A stretch of 16,661 nt of DNA from Bacilli bacterium (GTDB lineage Bacteria; Bacillota_I; Bacilli_A; RF39; UBA660), in NCBI GenBank assembly GCA_900768815.1, contig CAAGEE010000021.1, positions 1 to 16,661 of the forward strand, read 5' to 3'. Both the position numbers and the translations under genes were made by a program. Positions 1 to 6,469 of the stretch are shown here, piece after piece (the first letter of the stretch is position 1; each line of letters opens with the position of its first letter). The notes under the pieces are model-generated. The model did no database searches and had not been told where the DNA came from. It was given only the letters and a program-made list of their open reading frames with translations.

Positions 1-443
1 TACTTAGAACGAGAATTGATTAAAGTCTTAAAGAAAAAACGCATTCCTTATTATAGTTGTATAGATGAATTAAATTTATCTCAGTACAACTTACAATTTC
101 TAAATACTAAAGAATATGACAATGAAAATGATAACTCCAATGTAATATATCTAAATTATGATAATTATCAATTTTTATTTATGGGCGATGCTGGTATCGA
201 AAAGGAAAAAGATATTTTAGATGCGTATTCTCTAGAAGATATTGACTTTTTAAAAGTAGGACACCATAGTTCAAATATCTCATCTAGCGAAGATTTTATA
301 AATGTATTAATCCAAACTATAGTTTAATCAGTGTCGGTGAAAATAATAAATATGGACATCCCAAAGAATCAGTATTAGATGAGTTAAATAATAGTAAGAT
401 TTATAGGACGGATTTCGATGGAAGCATTGAAAAAAGTAAATAA
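1..443 (+). pseudogene. ComEC/Rec2-type metallo-beta-lactamase domain, 3' end, frameshifted
   Basis: The reading frame is open at the left window edge and runs to a stop at 325-327. It shows the late motifs of the MBL domain found at the C-terminus of ComEC/Rec2 DNA-uptake proteins: FLFMGDAG at about 178-201 and VGHHSS at about 256-273. After VGHHSS the family continues with a segment like PKY-LISVG-NN-YGHP, and that segment is present here but in the next frame, from about 311 to the stop at 441-443 (PNYSLISVGENNKYGHP, then YRTDFDGS). The break lies at about 306-312 and fits loss of one A. Full ComEC is a membrane channel for single-stranded DNA and its MBL domain is thought to act on DNA. 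Only this end is visible, so a stand-alone MBL protein is possible. It is either a decayed gene or a sequencing error. Confidence 0.75.
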
Positions 444-515
444 AAAGGGTTATAAAACTGAAAAACTGCATCATAGAAAATATAGAAACTTAAAATAAAA
501 TATTATTCAATATGA

Positions 516-521
516 TATAAT
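516..521 (+). promoter_or_regulatory. Candidate sigma-A -10 element
   Basis: A TATAAT hexamer lies 18 bases before the ATG at 540, with an AGGAG ribosome site between them (529-533). No good -35 hexamer is visible about 17 bases upstream in this very A-rich stretch, so the promoter is only a candidate. Confidence 0.35.
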
Positions 522-539
522 AAAAGCAGGAGAAAAAAT

Positions 540-926
540 ATGTTAAAAATTAATAATGTAAAATATGAAAATATAACACCTGAAATTGACTTTACTCCAT
601 ACGAGCTTGTTAGAGAAGGAAACCTAAATAAAGTAAATGCTCTCTACATAACTTGCGAAGAAAAAACATTCCAACTAGACATTGAAACAACATATGACAT
701 CGAAGAGATGAGAAAGTTACATAAAAATGAATCAAAAGATATTTCAAAATATATACTTGGCTTACCATATAAAGATATAAACGGTTGGATGTATCTAACC
801 AATGAATGCCATTGTACAATTCAAAAGATATCAAGCAAAGTTTACAATATAAAACTAACCGGGAATTTTGAAGAGTGTAATGAAATACTTAATATCGAAT
901 TTGACCATATCTTTGAAATTAAATAA
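540..926 (+). CDS. Hypothetical protein, 128 aa
   Basis: I do not recognise this protein. It has an AGGAG ribosome site at 529-533 and a clean ATG start. The product is acidic and mixed alpha/beta, with no signal peptide, membrane segment or clear catalytic motif. It contains three Cys (near residues 39, 91 and 113), the second within a TNECHC-like stretch that could bind metal but is too weak to claim. It lies 33 bases upstream of the HAD gene with no terminator between them, so the two are probably co-transcribed. Codon use and base composition match the neighbours. Confidence 0.6.
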   Translation: MLKINNVKYENITPEIDFTPYELVREGNLNKVNALYITCEEKTFQLDIETTYDIEEMRKLHKNESKDISKYILGLPYKDINGWMYLTNECHCTIQKISSKVYNIKLTGNFEECNEILNIEFDHIFEIK

Positions 927-959
927 TTGTTAATATAATATTAAGAAAGGAAGACTATT

Positions 960-1496
960 ATGAAGTGCATATTCTTAGACTTTGATGGCGTAATTAATAA
1001 TTGGGAACACTTTGAAGGTGTAGCGCCTGAAAACGCTAACATTTTAAAAAGAATTACAGAAATATCCGGTGCCAAAGTAGTTGTGACTTCTAGTAATAAA
1101 TATTGTCTTCAACGAAAGCTTCATACATATTATTATGCTTCCAAATTTTATAATGTCTATGCAAAATCCTTAAACGACCTTGGTATAGAAATTTTTGCAC
1201 TAACGCCAGATGAAAATTCTAATAGGAGTCTAGAAATTAAAAAGTACCTTGCAGCCAATAACGTAGAAGAGTATGTAATTTTAGATGATGAACTAGTCGA
1301 TCGAACTTTGCAACCTCATCAGGTATTCATAGATTTGTACCAAGGCCTTCAAGAAGAACATCTTGCTCCTTCATTGAAAATTTTAAATGGACAATTAGGA
1401 TTTTATCCACCCAATTACAATCGTGAAGAGCAACCCATAGAATTAGTTAAAAGAATAAATGCTCATTATAATAAAAACAATTATAGACAACAATAA
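960..1496 (+). CDS. HAD-fold phosphatase-like protein (SAK-type HAD domain)
   Basis: The 178-aa product opens with the HAD motif I, FLDFDGVIN (residues 5-13; D7 would be the nucleophile and D9 the acid/base). Motif II is VVTSS (41-45). A basic motif III follows around R89/K94-K95 and motif IV is VILDDE (106-111, D109/D110). The short length, the DGV-N start and the absence of an obvious large cap resemble the HAD domains associated with 'Swiss Army Knife' RNA-repair proteins (HAD_SAK families), but substrate cannot be read from sequence. An AAAGGAAG ribosome site (944-951) precedes the ATG. No membrane segment is seen, so it should be cytoplasmic. It sits between the unknown 128-aa protein and dnaI and is probably co-transcribed with the former. 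Confidence 0.75.
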   Translation: MKCIFLDFDGVINNWEHFEGVAPENANILKRITEISGAKVVVTSSNKYCLQRKLHTYYYASKFYNVYAKSLNDLGIEIFALTPDENSNRSLEIKKYLAANNVEEYVILDDELVDRTLQPHQVFIDLYQGLQEEHLAPSLKILNGQLGFYPPNYNREEQPIELVKRINAHYNKNNYRQQ

Positions 1497-1532
1497 CAAA
1501 TTTAGTTAAAATATAAATGTGTGGTGATAAAT

Positions 1533-2438
1533 ATGAAAAGCATTAATAATGTAATAGAACAAGCTGATGATGTAGCTTTAACTCATTCTTTTCAAGATGC
1601 CTGTAGCAATAAAGAATTTTATGATTATGCATTCTCTTTAAATGTTAACGAAGAAGTATTGAAAAAGTACACATCTCGCTTAGAAGACTGTTTTGATGAG
1701 TATAAAAACTGCCAAAATTGCCAGAATCTTAGCGAATGTAAAAATAAAGTACAAGGTTATAAATATACACCAGAAAAAGATCACGAACTAATAAACTTTT
1801 CTTATGTAGCTTGTAAAAAATTAGAAAAAAAACTTCATGACACGGCTTATCAAGCAAATATAGAAGTGTTTGAAATGCCAAAAGATATAAAAGAGGCAAC
1901 TTTAAAAAATCTATATAAAGACGATAAAGCACGCTTACCAGTAATAAAGTATTTTAAAGAATTCATTGATAACTATTCCAATGAGGAAAAGCCAAAAGGC
2001 TTATATTTAACTGGTTCATTTGGTTCAGGAAAAACATACCTAGTTGCATCTTTATTTAATGAGATGGCTAAAAAAAGTGTAAAGAGCGCCTTGATTTATT
2101 ATCCGGAATTTTTAAGAAGTCTAAAGTCATCATTTCAATCTAACTATAATGAAAAGTTTGATTATATTAAAAAAGCACCCTTATTACTACTAGATGATAT
2201 TGGAGCAGAAAATTGCAGTGCTTGGTCAAGAGACGAAGTTCTAGGACCAATACTTCAGTATCGTATGGAAAGTCACTTACCAACATTCTTTACTTCAAAC
2301 TTAACTATAGACGAGCTAGAAACAGCTCTAGCAATTACATCATCACCTGCTGACAAGGTCAAAGCTAGAAGAATTATAGAAAGAATAAAACAATTGACAA
2401 TAACAATAGAATTAATTAGCAAAAACAGAAGACAATAG
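1533..2438 (+). CDS. dnaI: Primosomal protein DnaI (helicase loader)
   Basis: This 301-aa AAA+ ATPase should load the replicative helicase DnaC/DnaB at replication start and restart, acting in the cytoplasm. The N-terminal part has a Cys/His cluster (C60-x2-C63, C69, H84, C94) matching the zinc-binding helicase-interaction domain of Bacillus DnaI. The C-terminal AAA+ part has Walker A GSFGSGKT (161-168), Walker B LLLLDD (217-222), sensor-1 TSN (254-256) and arginines in RRIIER (279-284) suited to an arginine finger. The start is set at the ATG at 1533, because GGTGAT at 1523-1528 is the ribosome site and the in-frame GTG at 1521 overlaps it. In Bacillus dnaI lies just upstream of thrS, and the same neighbourhood is kept here with two genes inserted. 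The helicase-loading partner dnaB is not directly upstream. Confidence 0.9.
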   Translation: MKSINNVIEQADDVALTHSFQDACSNKEFYDYAFSLNVNEEVLKKYTSRLEDCFDEYKNCQNCQNLSECKNKVQGYKYTPEKDHELINFSYVACKKLEKKLHDTAYQANIEVFEMPKDIKEATLKNLYKDDKARLPVIKYFKEFIDNYSNEEKPKGLYLTGSFGSGKTYLVASLFNEMAKKSVKSALIYYPEFLRSLKSSFQSNYNEKFDYIKKAPLLLLDDIGAENCSAWSRDEVLGPILQYRMESHLPTFFTSNLTIDELETALAITSSPADKVKARRIIERIKQLTITIELISKNRRQ

Positions 2439-2455
2439 AGTTGATTCTGTTTTTT
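2421..2455 (+). terminator. Terminator-like hairpin at the end of dnaI
   Basis: AAAAACAGAA (2421-2430) pairs with TTCTGTTTTT (2445-2454), and an inner CAA/TTG pairing closes the loop. The right arm ends in a T run. The stem has few G-C pairs and overlaps the last dnaI codons, so it is probably a weak intrinsic terminator. Confidence 0.55.
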
Positions 2456-2456
2456 C

Positions 2457-2484
2457 TTGACAAAAACTTTAAAGTTCATATAAT
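2457..2484 (+). promoter_or_regulatory. Sigma-A promoter of the M23 peptidase gene
   Basis: A perfect TTGACA (2457-2462) and a perfect TATAAT (2479-2484) are separated by 16 bases. The expected start of transcription is near 2491, followed by the GGAGTGAT ribosome site at 2497-2504. The peptidase therefore has its own strong promoter, separate from dnaI. Confidence 0.85.
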
Positions 2485-2507
2485 AAATACTACTTTGGAG
2501 TGATTAT

Positions 2508-3263
2508 ATGCAGGAAAGTAGTGAAAAGGAAAAAATAATAAAAGCATCAATGATAATTCTTGTTATAGCAATAGTACTTTTCTTAACAAAAGAAATGGAA
2601 CTGGATAGCAAATCATTTTCATTGTCTTATAAATCGATAAATATTAAAAATATTTCTACAGTAGAAATAGCCGAGAAAAAAGGTTATCATGATGCCAATG
2701 TTTATACAGAAAACAAAACCAAAAAGGAAGTTACAGCAACACAGCACTCTCCAGAACCAGAAAAAGTAAGTAATTCAGTTGTTGTTCCAGCGCCAATATG
2801 GCGTCTTCCAGTAGAAAGAGGAACTATTTCAAGTTGGCCTAGATATAATCACGTAGCCTTAGATATTACAAGTCCTAGAGGAGTATATGAAACAATATAC
2901 CCTGTTGCTGATGGTGTTATATCTGGAATCTACACTGATGGTTACGGTGGTAAAGTCATAACAATCAACCATATAATAGATGGAATAAACTACACCTCAC
3001 AATACGTTCATTTCTCGTCTTATGCACCAAATATATATGTGGGAAAGCCAGTAACAGTAAATGATAGTATTGGACAAATGGGAGCAACTGGTTGGGCAAC
3101 AGGAATACACTTACATGTAACAGTTTTAGATTGTTCGTTGTTTAACGATACTAACTGTTCTGATACTGGTAAGTTCTTAAGATATGCAAATAGAAGATAT
3201 TCTGAAGGATTTTATGGCCTAAGTAGTTTAATGCAAGTACAATATTCTTGGTATAGTAGATAA
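2508..3263 (+). CDS. Membrane-anchored M23 (LytM-type) peptidase
   Basis: The 251-aa protein has a short cytoplasmic start, one membrane segment (about residues 13-28) and a hydrophilic linker to about 90. An M23 peptidase domain follows, which should cut peptide cross-bridges of peptidoglycan on the outer face of the membrane. The zinc site appears complete: H115 and D119 (HVALD), H201 and H203 (HLH), plus H168 in YVHF as the usual third active-site histidine. The glycine-rich DGYGGKV and VG-PV-VNDSIGQMG-TG segments are typical of the family. Two Cys after the catalytic motif (C209, C217) might form a disulphide. The ATG lies four bases after GGAGTGAT. The domain looks active rather than a degenerate LytM activator. 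Its place between dnaI and thrS is not the usual Bacillus arrangement. Confidence 0.88.
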   Translation: MQESSEKEKIIKASMIILVIAIVLFLTKEMELDSKSFSLSYKSINIKNISTVEIAEKKGYHDANVYTENKTKKEVTATQHSPEPEKVSNSVVVPAPIWRLPVERGTISSWPRYNHVALDITSPRGVYETIYPVADGVISGIYTDGYGGKVITINHIIDGINYTSQYVHFSSYAPNIYVGKPVTVNDSIGQMGATGWATGIHLHVTVLDCSLFNDTNCSDTGKFLRYANRRYSEGFYGLSSLMQVQYSWYSR

Positions 3264-3279
3264 AAAAATTATCAATCTC

Positions 3280-3307
3280 TTGCAAAAACCAGAAAAAGTG
3301 TTATAAT
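3280..3307 (+). promoter_or_regulatory. Promoter of the T-box/MBL/thrS operon
   Basis: TTGCAA (3280-3285) and TATAAT (3302-3307) are 16 bases apart. A TG one base before the -10 hexamer (3299-3300) makes an extended -10. Transcription should begin near 3314, just before the leader. Confidence 0.75.
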
Positions 3308-3313
3308 TATTTA

Positions 3314-3523
3314 CGTAAACTTAATTACATTGACAAAGGACACGATAAATTAAGTAATTTTAAAAGAGAGTTCATGGCAGGTGTAAATGAATAAAATCTT
3401 AATTTATTACTACCTTTAGAGTAGAATTATTAAAAGTAATTCCGGGTAAAACCGTTATCTAAATGAGAAAAACAAAGGATGGTACCGTGCCTAGCACTCC
3501 TGTACTATCCTTTTTATTTTTTT
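3314..3523 (+). promoter_or_regulatory. Threonine T-box riboswitch leader
   Basis: This leader of about 210 bases precedes an operon containing thrS. The conserved T-box motif reads AGGATGGTACCGTGC at 3476-3490. Its UGGU could pair with the ACCA end of uncharged tRNA-Thr. Upstream, a GAGAGTT...GCAGGTGTAAA stretch (3366-3387) matches the conserved Stem I region. The likely specifier region reads ACTACC (3409-3414), and both triplets are Thr codons; which one is used was not resolved. Further hairpins are GAATTA/TAATTC (3424-3442) and CGG/CCG (3442-3453). By family knowledge, uncharged tRNA-Thr binding favours the antiterminator and lets transcription reach the MBL gene and thrS. Confidence 0.92.
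3474..3523 (+). terminator. T-box intrinsic terminator
   Basis: AAAGGAT (3474-3480) pairs with ATCCTTT (3507-3513), then GTAC (3482-3485) with GTAC (3502-3505), and GTGC with GCAC around a CTA loop. A run of T with one A follows (3511-3523). The left arm overlaps the T-box motif, so this helix and the antiterminator are mutually exclusive. Confidence 0.92.
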
Positions 3524-3543
3524 CGAATAAGGAGAGTGATGTT

Positions 3544-4161
3544 ATGCAAATAGAAGTATTTACTCAGTCAGCCATAAAAATTACCACAACTAAGAATATT
3601 TATTTTGATCCATATCAAATAAAAAATAAATATCATGATGCGGATTATGTTTTTATAACTCATGATCATTACGATCACTATGATGAAGAATCACTAAGAA
3701 ACATTCTAAAAGAAACAACTATAATTATTACTCCAGAATGTTTAGAGGATAGAGTAAAGAATATAACAAAAAACTATATAACGATACTTCCAGAGAAAAG
3801 TTATAGTGTAGGAGAACTTTCTTTTGAAACTATTCCTTCATATAACACCAACAAGCCATTTCATCCCAAGGAAAAACTTTATGTTGGTTATAAAGTAAAA
3901 ATAGAAGACAAATATTTCTACATTATGGGAGATACAGATATAACTAATGAAACTCTAAAAGTAAAATGTGACATTTGTTTTGTACCAATAGGTGGAACTT
4001 ACACAATGAATGTTAAAGAAGCTGCAAACTATATTAATACAATTAATCCAAGTCTTGCTGTTCCAATTCATTATGGAAGTATTGTCGGTGATATTGATTT
4101 GTATAAAGAATTTATAAAATTAATAAATCCAAGTATAAAAGTAGAAGTATATATAAAATAG
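3544..4161 (+). CDS. MBL-fold metal-dependent hydrolase
   Basis: The 205-aa protein carries the metallo-beta-lactamase signature HxHxDH (H40, H42, D44, H45), with D130 in MGDTD and H176 in PIHYG as further metal ligands. The segment PIGGTYTMNVKEAA (148-161) and the fold length fit the UlaG/UPF0173-like hydrolases (Lactamase_B_3). Substrate is unknown and no signal peptide is seen. The start is the ATG at 3544 after AGGAGAGTG (3530-3538). An upstream in-frame ATG at 3463 lies inside the T-box leader and would make 27 residues out of terminator sequence. Only 12 bases separate the gene from thrS and both are behind the T-box, so it should respond to tRNA-Thr charging. A role in threonine or aminoacyl-tRNA metabolism is possible but only inferred from position. 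Confidence 0.85.
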   Translation: MQIEVFTQSAIKITTTKNIYFDPYQIKNKYHDADYVFITHDHYDHYDEESLRNILKETTIIITPECLEDRVKNITKNYITILPEKSYSVGELSFETIPSYNTNKPFHPKEKLYVGYKVKIEDKYFYIMGDTDITNETLKVKCDICFVPIGGTYTMNVKEAANYINTINPSLAVPIHYGSIVGDIDLYKEFIKLINPSIKVEVYIK

Positions 4162-4173
4162 GAGGAAAATAAA

Positions 4174-5937
4174 ATGATAAATATTAAGGAAAATGAAAAA
4201 TTAAGTATAATGAATCACTCTTGTGCTCATCTTTTAGCACAAGCAGTAAAACATCTATATCCAAATGCCTTATTTTGGGTAGGACCAGTAATTGAAGAAG
4301 GTTTCTATTATGATATAGATTTAGGAGATAAAACTTTAACTGAAGAAGACTTACCAGCAATCGAAAAAGAAATGAAAAAATTAGCCAAAGATGGTAAAAG
4401 AATAGTTCGTCATGAACTTACTAAAGAAGAAGCTTTGGAAAAGTTTAAAAACGATCCATATAAAATTGATTTAATTAGTAGAATGGATGAAAATGAAGTG
4501 ACAATTTCTTGCTATACTCAAGGAGATTTTACTGACCTTTGCCGTGGTCCACATCTAGAGTCTGTAAAAGAATTAAAATATTTTAAACTTCTAAAAGTAT
4601 CAGGTGCTTACTGGAAAGGTGATGCTAAGAACAAAATGCTTCAACGTATCTATGGTATTTGCTTTGATAATGAAGAAGATTTAACCAAACACCTTGAGTA
4701 CTTAGAGGATTGTAAAAATCGTGATCATCGTAAGATTGGTAAAGAACTAGAAATATTTATGACTGATGATTTAGTAGGACGTGGACTACCAATGTTCTTA
4801 CCAAACGGTTATATAATTTGGGAGCAACTAGAAAACTACATTAAAGGTAAAGAAAGAAAGTTAGGCTATCAACATGTCTTAACCCCATGTGTTGGAAATG
4901 TTGAATTATATAAAACATCTGGACACTGGGATCACTATAAAGAAAACATGTTTCCTGCTATGGAGGTTGATGGAGAAGCTTTTGTCTTAAGACCAATGAA
5001 CTGTCCACATCACATGATGATTTATGCCAATAAACTTCATTCATATAAAGACTTACCAATTAGAATAGGGGAAGTTGCTCATGATTTTAGATATGAGGCA
5101 TCCGGTGCTCTAAAAGGTATTGAAAGAGGAAGACACTTCTGTCAAAACGATGCCCATCTTTTTGTAACTCCAGAGCAAATAAAATCAGAATTTAAAAATG
5201 TTGTTGATTTAATATTTGATGTTTACAAAGATTTTGGTATCACAGAATATCGTTGCGTTTTATCACTAAGAGATCCAGAAGATAAAGAAAAATATCATCC
5301 AGATGATGAGATGTGGAATAAAGCTGAAAATGAATTAAGAGAAGTTTTAAATGAATTAGGAATCGAATATACAGAAGAAATTGGTGAGGCAGCATTCTAT
5401 GGACCAAAACTAGATGTTAATGTTACACCAGCAGTTGGGAATGAATACACTTTATCAACTTGCCAACTAGACTTCTGCCTACCAGCAAAATTTGATTTAA
5501 AATATGTAGACAAAGATGGTGAAAAGAAAACTCCAGTAGTTCTTCATAGAGCAATACTAGGTTCACTAGATAGATTTATGGCCTATATTCTAGAAGAAAC
5601 TAAAGGAGCACTACCTACCTGGTTAGCTCCAACTCAAGTAAAAGTAATACCAGTAAATCCAGAACTACATAGTGAGTATGGTGAAGAAATTACGAAACTT
5701 TTAGAAGCTAATAATATCAGAGTAGAGTTAGATAATCGTAATGAAAAATTAGGTTACAGATTAAGAGAGGCTCAAACAGAAAAAATTCCATATACATTAA
5801 TTCTTGGTGATCAAGAAAAAGAAAATTCAACGATCAGTTATCGTCTATTTGGACAAAAAGATACAACTACAGTTTCAAAAGAAGAATTTGTTAATTTAAT
5901 AAAAGAAGAAATAGATACAAAGGCTTTAAGAAAATAA
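4174..5937 (+). CDS. thrS: Threonine--tRNA ligase, TGS-less form
   Basis: This 587-aa class II synthetase charges tRNA-Thr with threonine. The editing domain is intact, with H15 and H19 (HSCAH) and C123 and H127 (CRGPH), so mischarged Ser-tRNA-Thr should be removed. The catalytic domain has the zinc ligands C277 (NCPHH), H328 (DAHLF) and H458 (LHRAILGSLDRF), and motif 2 around R306 (FRYEASGALKG). The anticodon-binding domain covers about 485-580. Typical bacterial ThrS is near 640 aa and starts with a TGS domain of about 60 residues. Here the editing domain begins almost at the ATG, so TGS is absent, as in a subgroup of clostridial ThrS proteins. The start is supported by AGGAGG at 4162-4167, and no in-frame upstream coding is missing because the MBL gene ends at 4161. 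It is the second gene of the T-box operon. Confidence 0.96.
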   Translation: MINIKENEKLSIMNHSCAHLLAQAVKHLYPNALFWVGPVIEEGFYYDIDLGDKTLTEEDLPAIEKEMKKLAKDGKRIVRHELTKEEALEKFKNDPYKIDLISRMDENEVTISCYTQGDFTDLCRGPHLESVKELKYFKLLKVSGAYWKGDAKNKMLQRIYGICFDNEEDLTKHLEYLEDCKNRDHRKIGKELEIFMTDDLVGRGLPMFLPNGYIIWEQLENYIKGKERKLGYQHVLTPCVGNVELYKTSGHWDHYKENMFPAMEVDGEAFVLRPMNCPHHMMIYANKLHSYKDLPIRIGEVAHDFRYEASGALKGIERGRHFCQNDAHLFVTPEQIKSEFKNVVDLIFDVYKDFGITEYRCVLSLRDPEDKEKYHPDDEMWNKAENELREVLNELGIEYTEEIGEAAFYGPKLDVNVTPAVGNEYTLSTCQLDFCLPAKFDLKYVDKDGEKKTPVVLHRAILGSLDRFMAYILEETKGALPTWLAPTQVKVIPVNPELHSEYGEEITKLLEANNIRVELDNRNEKLGYRLREAQTEKIPYTLILGDQEKENSTISYRLFGQKDTTTVSKEEFVNLIKEEIDTKALRK

Positions 5938-5949
5938 TAAAAAAAGGTC

Positions 5950-5967
5950 AAGAAGAAATTAAAAGTT
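5950..5967 (+). terminator. Left half of the original thrS terminator, split by the IS
   Basis: AAGAAGAAA (5950-5958) would pair with TTTCTTCTT (7323-7331) around a TTAAAAG loop if the insertion sequence and one copy of its flanking repeat were removed. A T run would follow directly. The thrS terminator is therefore divided between the two sides of the element. Confidence 0.75.
5953..5967 (+). repeat. Left 15-bp direct repeat flanking the IS
   Basis: AAGAAATTAAAAGTT abuts the left inverted repeat. An identical copy abuts the right inverted repeat at 7310-7324. It is best read as a target-site duplication, although 15 bp is long for an IS3-family element. Confidence 0.85.
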
Positions 5968-5993
5968 TGAAGTGATAAAGTAAAAGTAGACAC
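5968..5993 (+). repeat. Left terminal inverted repeat (IRL)
   Basis: It aligns without gaps to the reverse complement of 7284-7309. The outer four bases (TGAA) and the inner block AAAA-GTAGACAC are identical and the middle is degenerate. Confidence 0.85.
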
Positions 5994-6022
5994 ATAAAAA
6001 GAATGTGATCTACTTTTCTTTT
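5986..6022 (+). terminator. Hairpin with T-rich tail inside the IS left end
   Basis: GTAGACACAT (5986-5995) pairs with ATGTGATCTAC (6003-6013), with a one-base bulge and a 7-base loop. TTTTCTTTT follows (6014-6022). It overlaps the inverted repeat and lies before orfA. It looks like an intrinsic terminator that would stop transcription entering from thrS and so limit transposase expression from outside. Confidence 0.55.
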
Positions 6023-6024
6023 GT

Positions 6025-6030
6025 TATAAT
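6025..6030 (+). promoter_or_regulatory. Candidate -10 element for the transposase
   Basis: TATAAT lies 20 bases before the orfA ATG, with AAGGAG at 6037-6042 as the ribosome site. No good -35 hexamer is seen, so the promoter would be weak. Confidence 0.4.
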
Positions 6031-6050
6031 TGAATTAAGGAGATGATTTT

Positions 6051-6422
6051 ATGGGAAGACCTAAAGGTGGAAAAAATAAATATTGGTCAAAAGAAGAAAA
6101 ATTAAAATTAATAAAAGAACATTTGGATAATAATATTAGTACTAACGAGATTACTACTAGAGAGAATATATCTAATGGAATGTATAATAATTGGTTAAAA
6201 AAATATTTAGAGTATGGTGAAAAGGGATTAGAAAACAAGAAAAAACCAGGTAATCCATTATCTAAATATATGAACAAGAAAAAATTAAATGATATAGAAA
6301 AACTAGAATATGAAAATATGAAATTAAGAATTGAGAATGAAAGATTAAAAAAAGGCTACGTGGTGGAAGGAGATGGTCAAGTTGTAATATTCAATGGTTC
6401 AAAGAACAAGAATTTGAAATAG
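6051..6422 (+). CDS. IS3-family transposase OrfA
   Basis: The 123-aa protein is the regulatory, DNA-binding part of an IS3-type transposase. Residues 1-55 form a helix-turn-helix region that recognises the element ends (it begins GRPKGGKN and contains an NISNGMYNNWLKKY-like recognition segment). A leucine-zipper-like helix follows at about 80-101 (LEYENMKLRIENERLKK) for dimerisation. The frame ends at TAG 6420-6422. An A-run at 6347-6353, just after the zipper, is a likely -1 slippage site that would join OrfA to OrfB. It is preceded by AAGGAG seven bases before the ATG. Confidence 0.88.
   Translation: MGRPKGGKNKYWSKEEKLKLIKEHLDNNISTNEITTRENISNGMYNNWLKKYLEYGEKGLENKKKPGNPLSKYMNKKKLNDIEKLEYENMKLRIENERLKKGYVVEGDGQVVIFNGSKNKNLK
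6347..6354 (+). other. Probable programmed -1 frameshift site (A7G)
   Basis: Seven A then G occur where the 0 frame reads TTA AAA AAA GGC. Slipping back one base lets both Lys-tRNAs re-pair perfectly. From here the -1 frame is open without a stop to the end of orfB at 7270, which would give the OrfAB transposase expected for IS3 elements. No downstream stimulator structure was worked out. Confidence 0.65.
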
Positions 6423-6469
6423 TATTTATATTAAGTAAAGAATTTAATGTTAAAGCTTTATGTATTGAA

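Noticed and set aside
912..939. A promoter before the HAD gene (TTTGAA and TATAAT, 16 bases apart)
   Set aside because: It overlaps the end of the preceding gene in very A+T-rich sequence and the -35 match is poor. Read-through from the upstream gene explains expression as well.
1490..1532. A promoter directly before dnaI
   Set aside because: TATAAA at 1512-1517 has no -35 at a workable distance (TAGACA is 22 bases away), so it is not supported beyond A+T-rich background.
3463..3543. An in-frame ATG that would lengthen the MBL protein by 27 residues
   Set aside because: It lies inside the T-box leader and its codons translate the terminator. No ribosome site precedes it, while the ATG at 3544 has AGGAGAGTG and starts the domain correctly.
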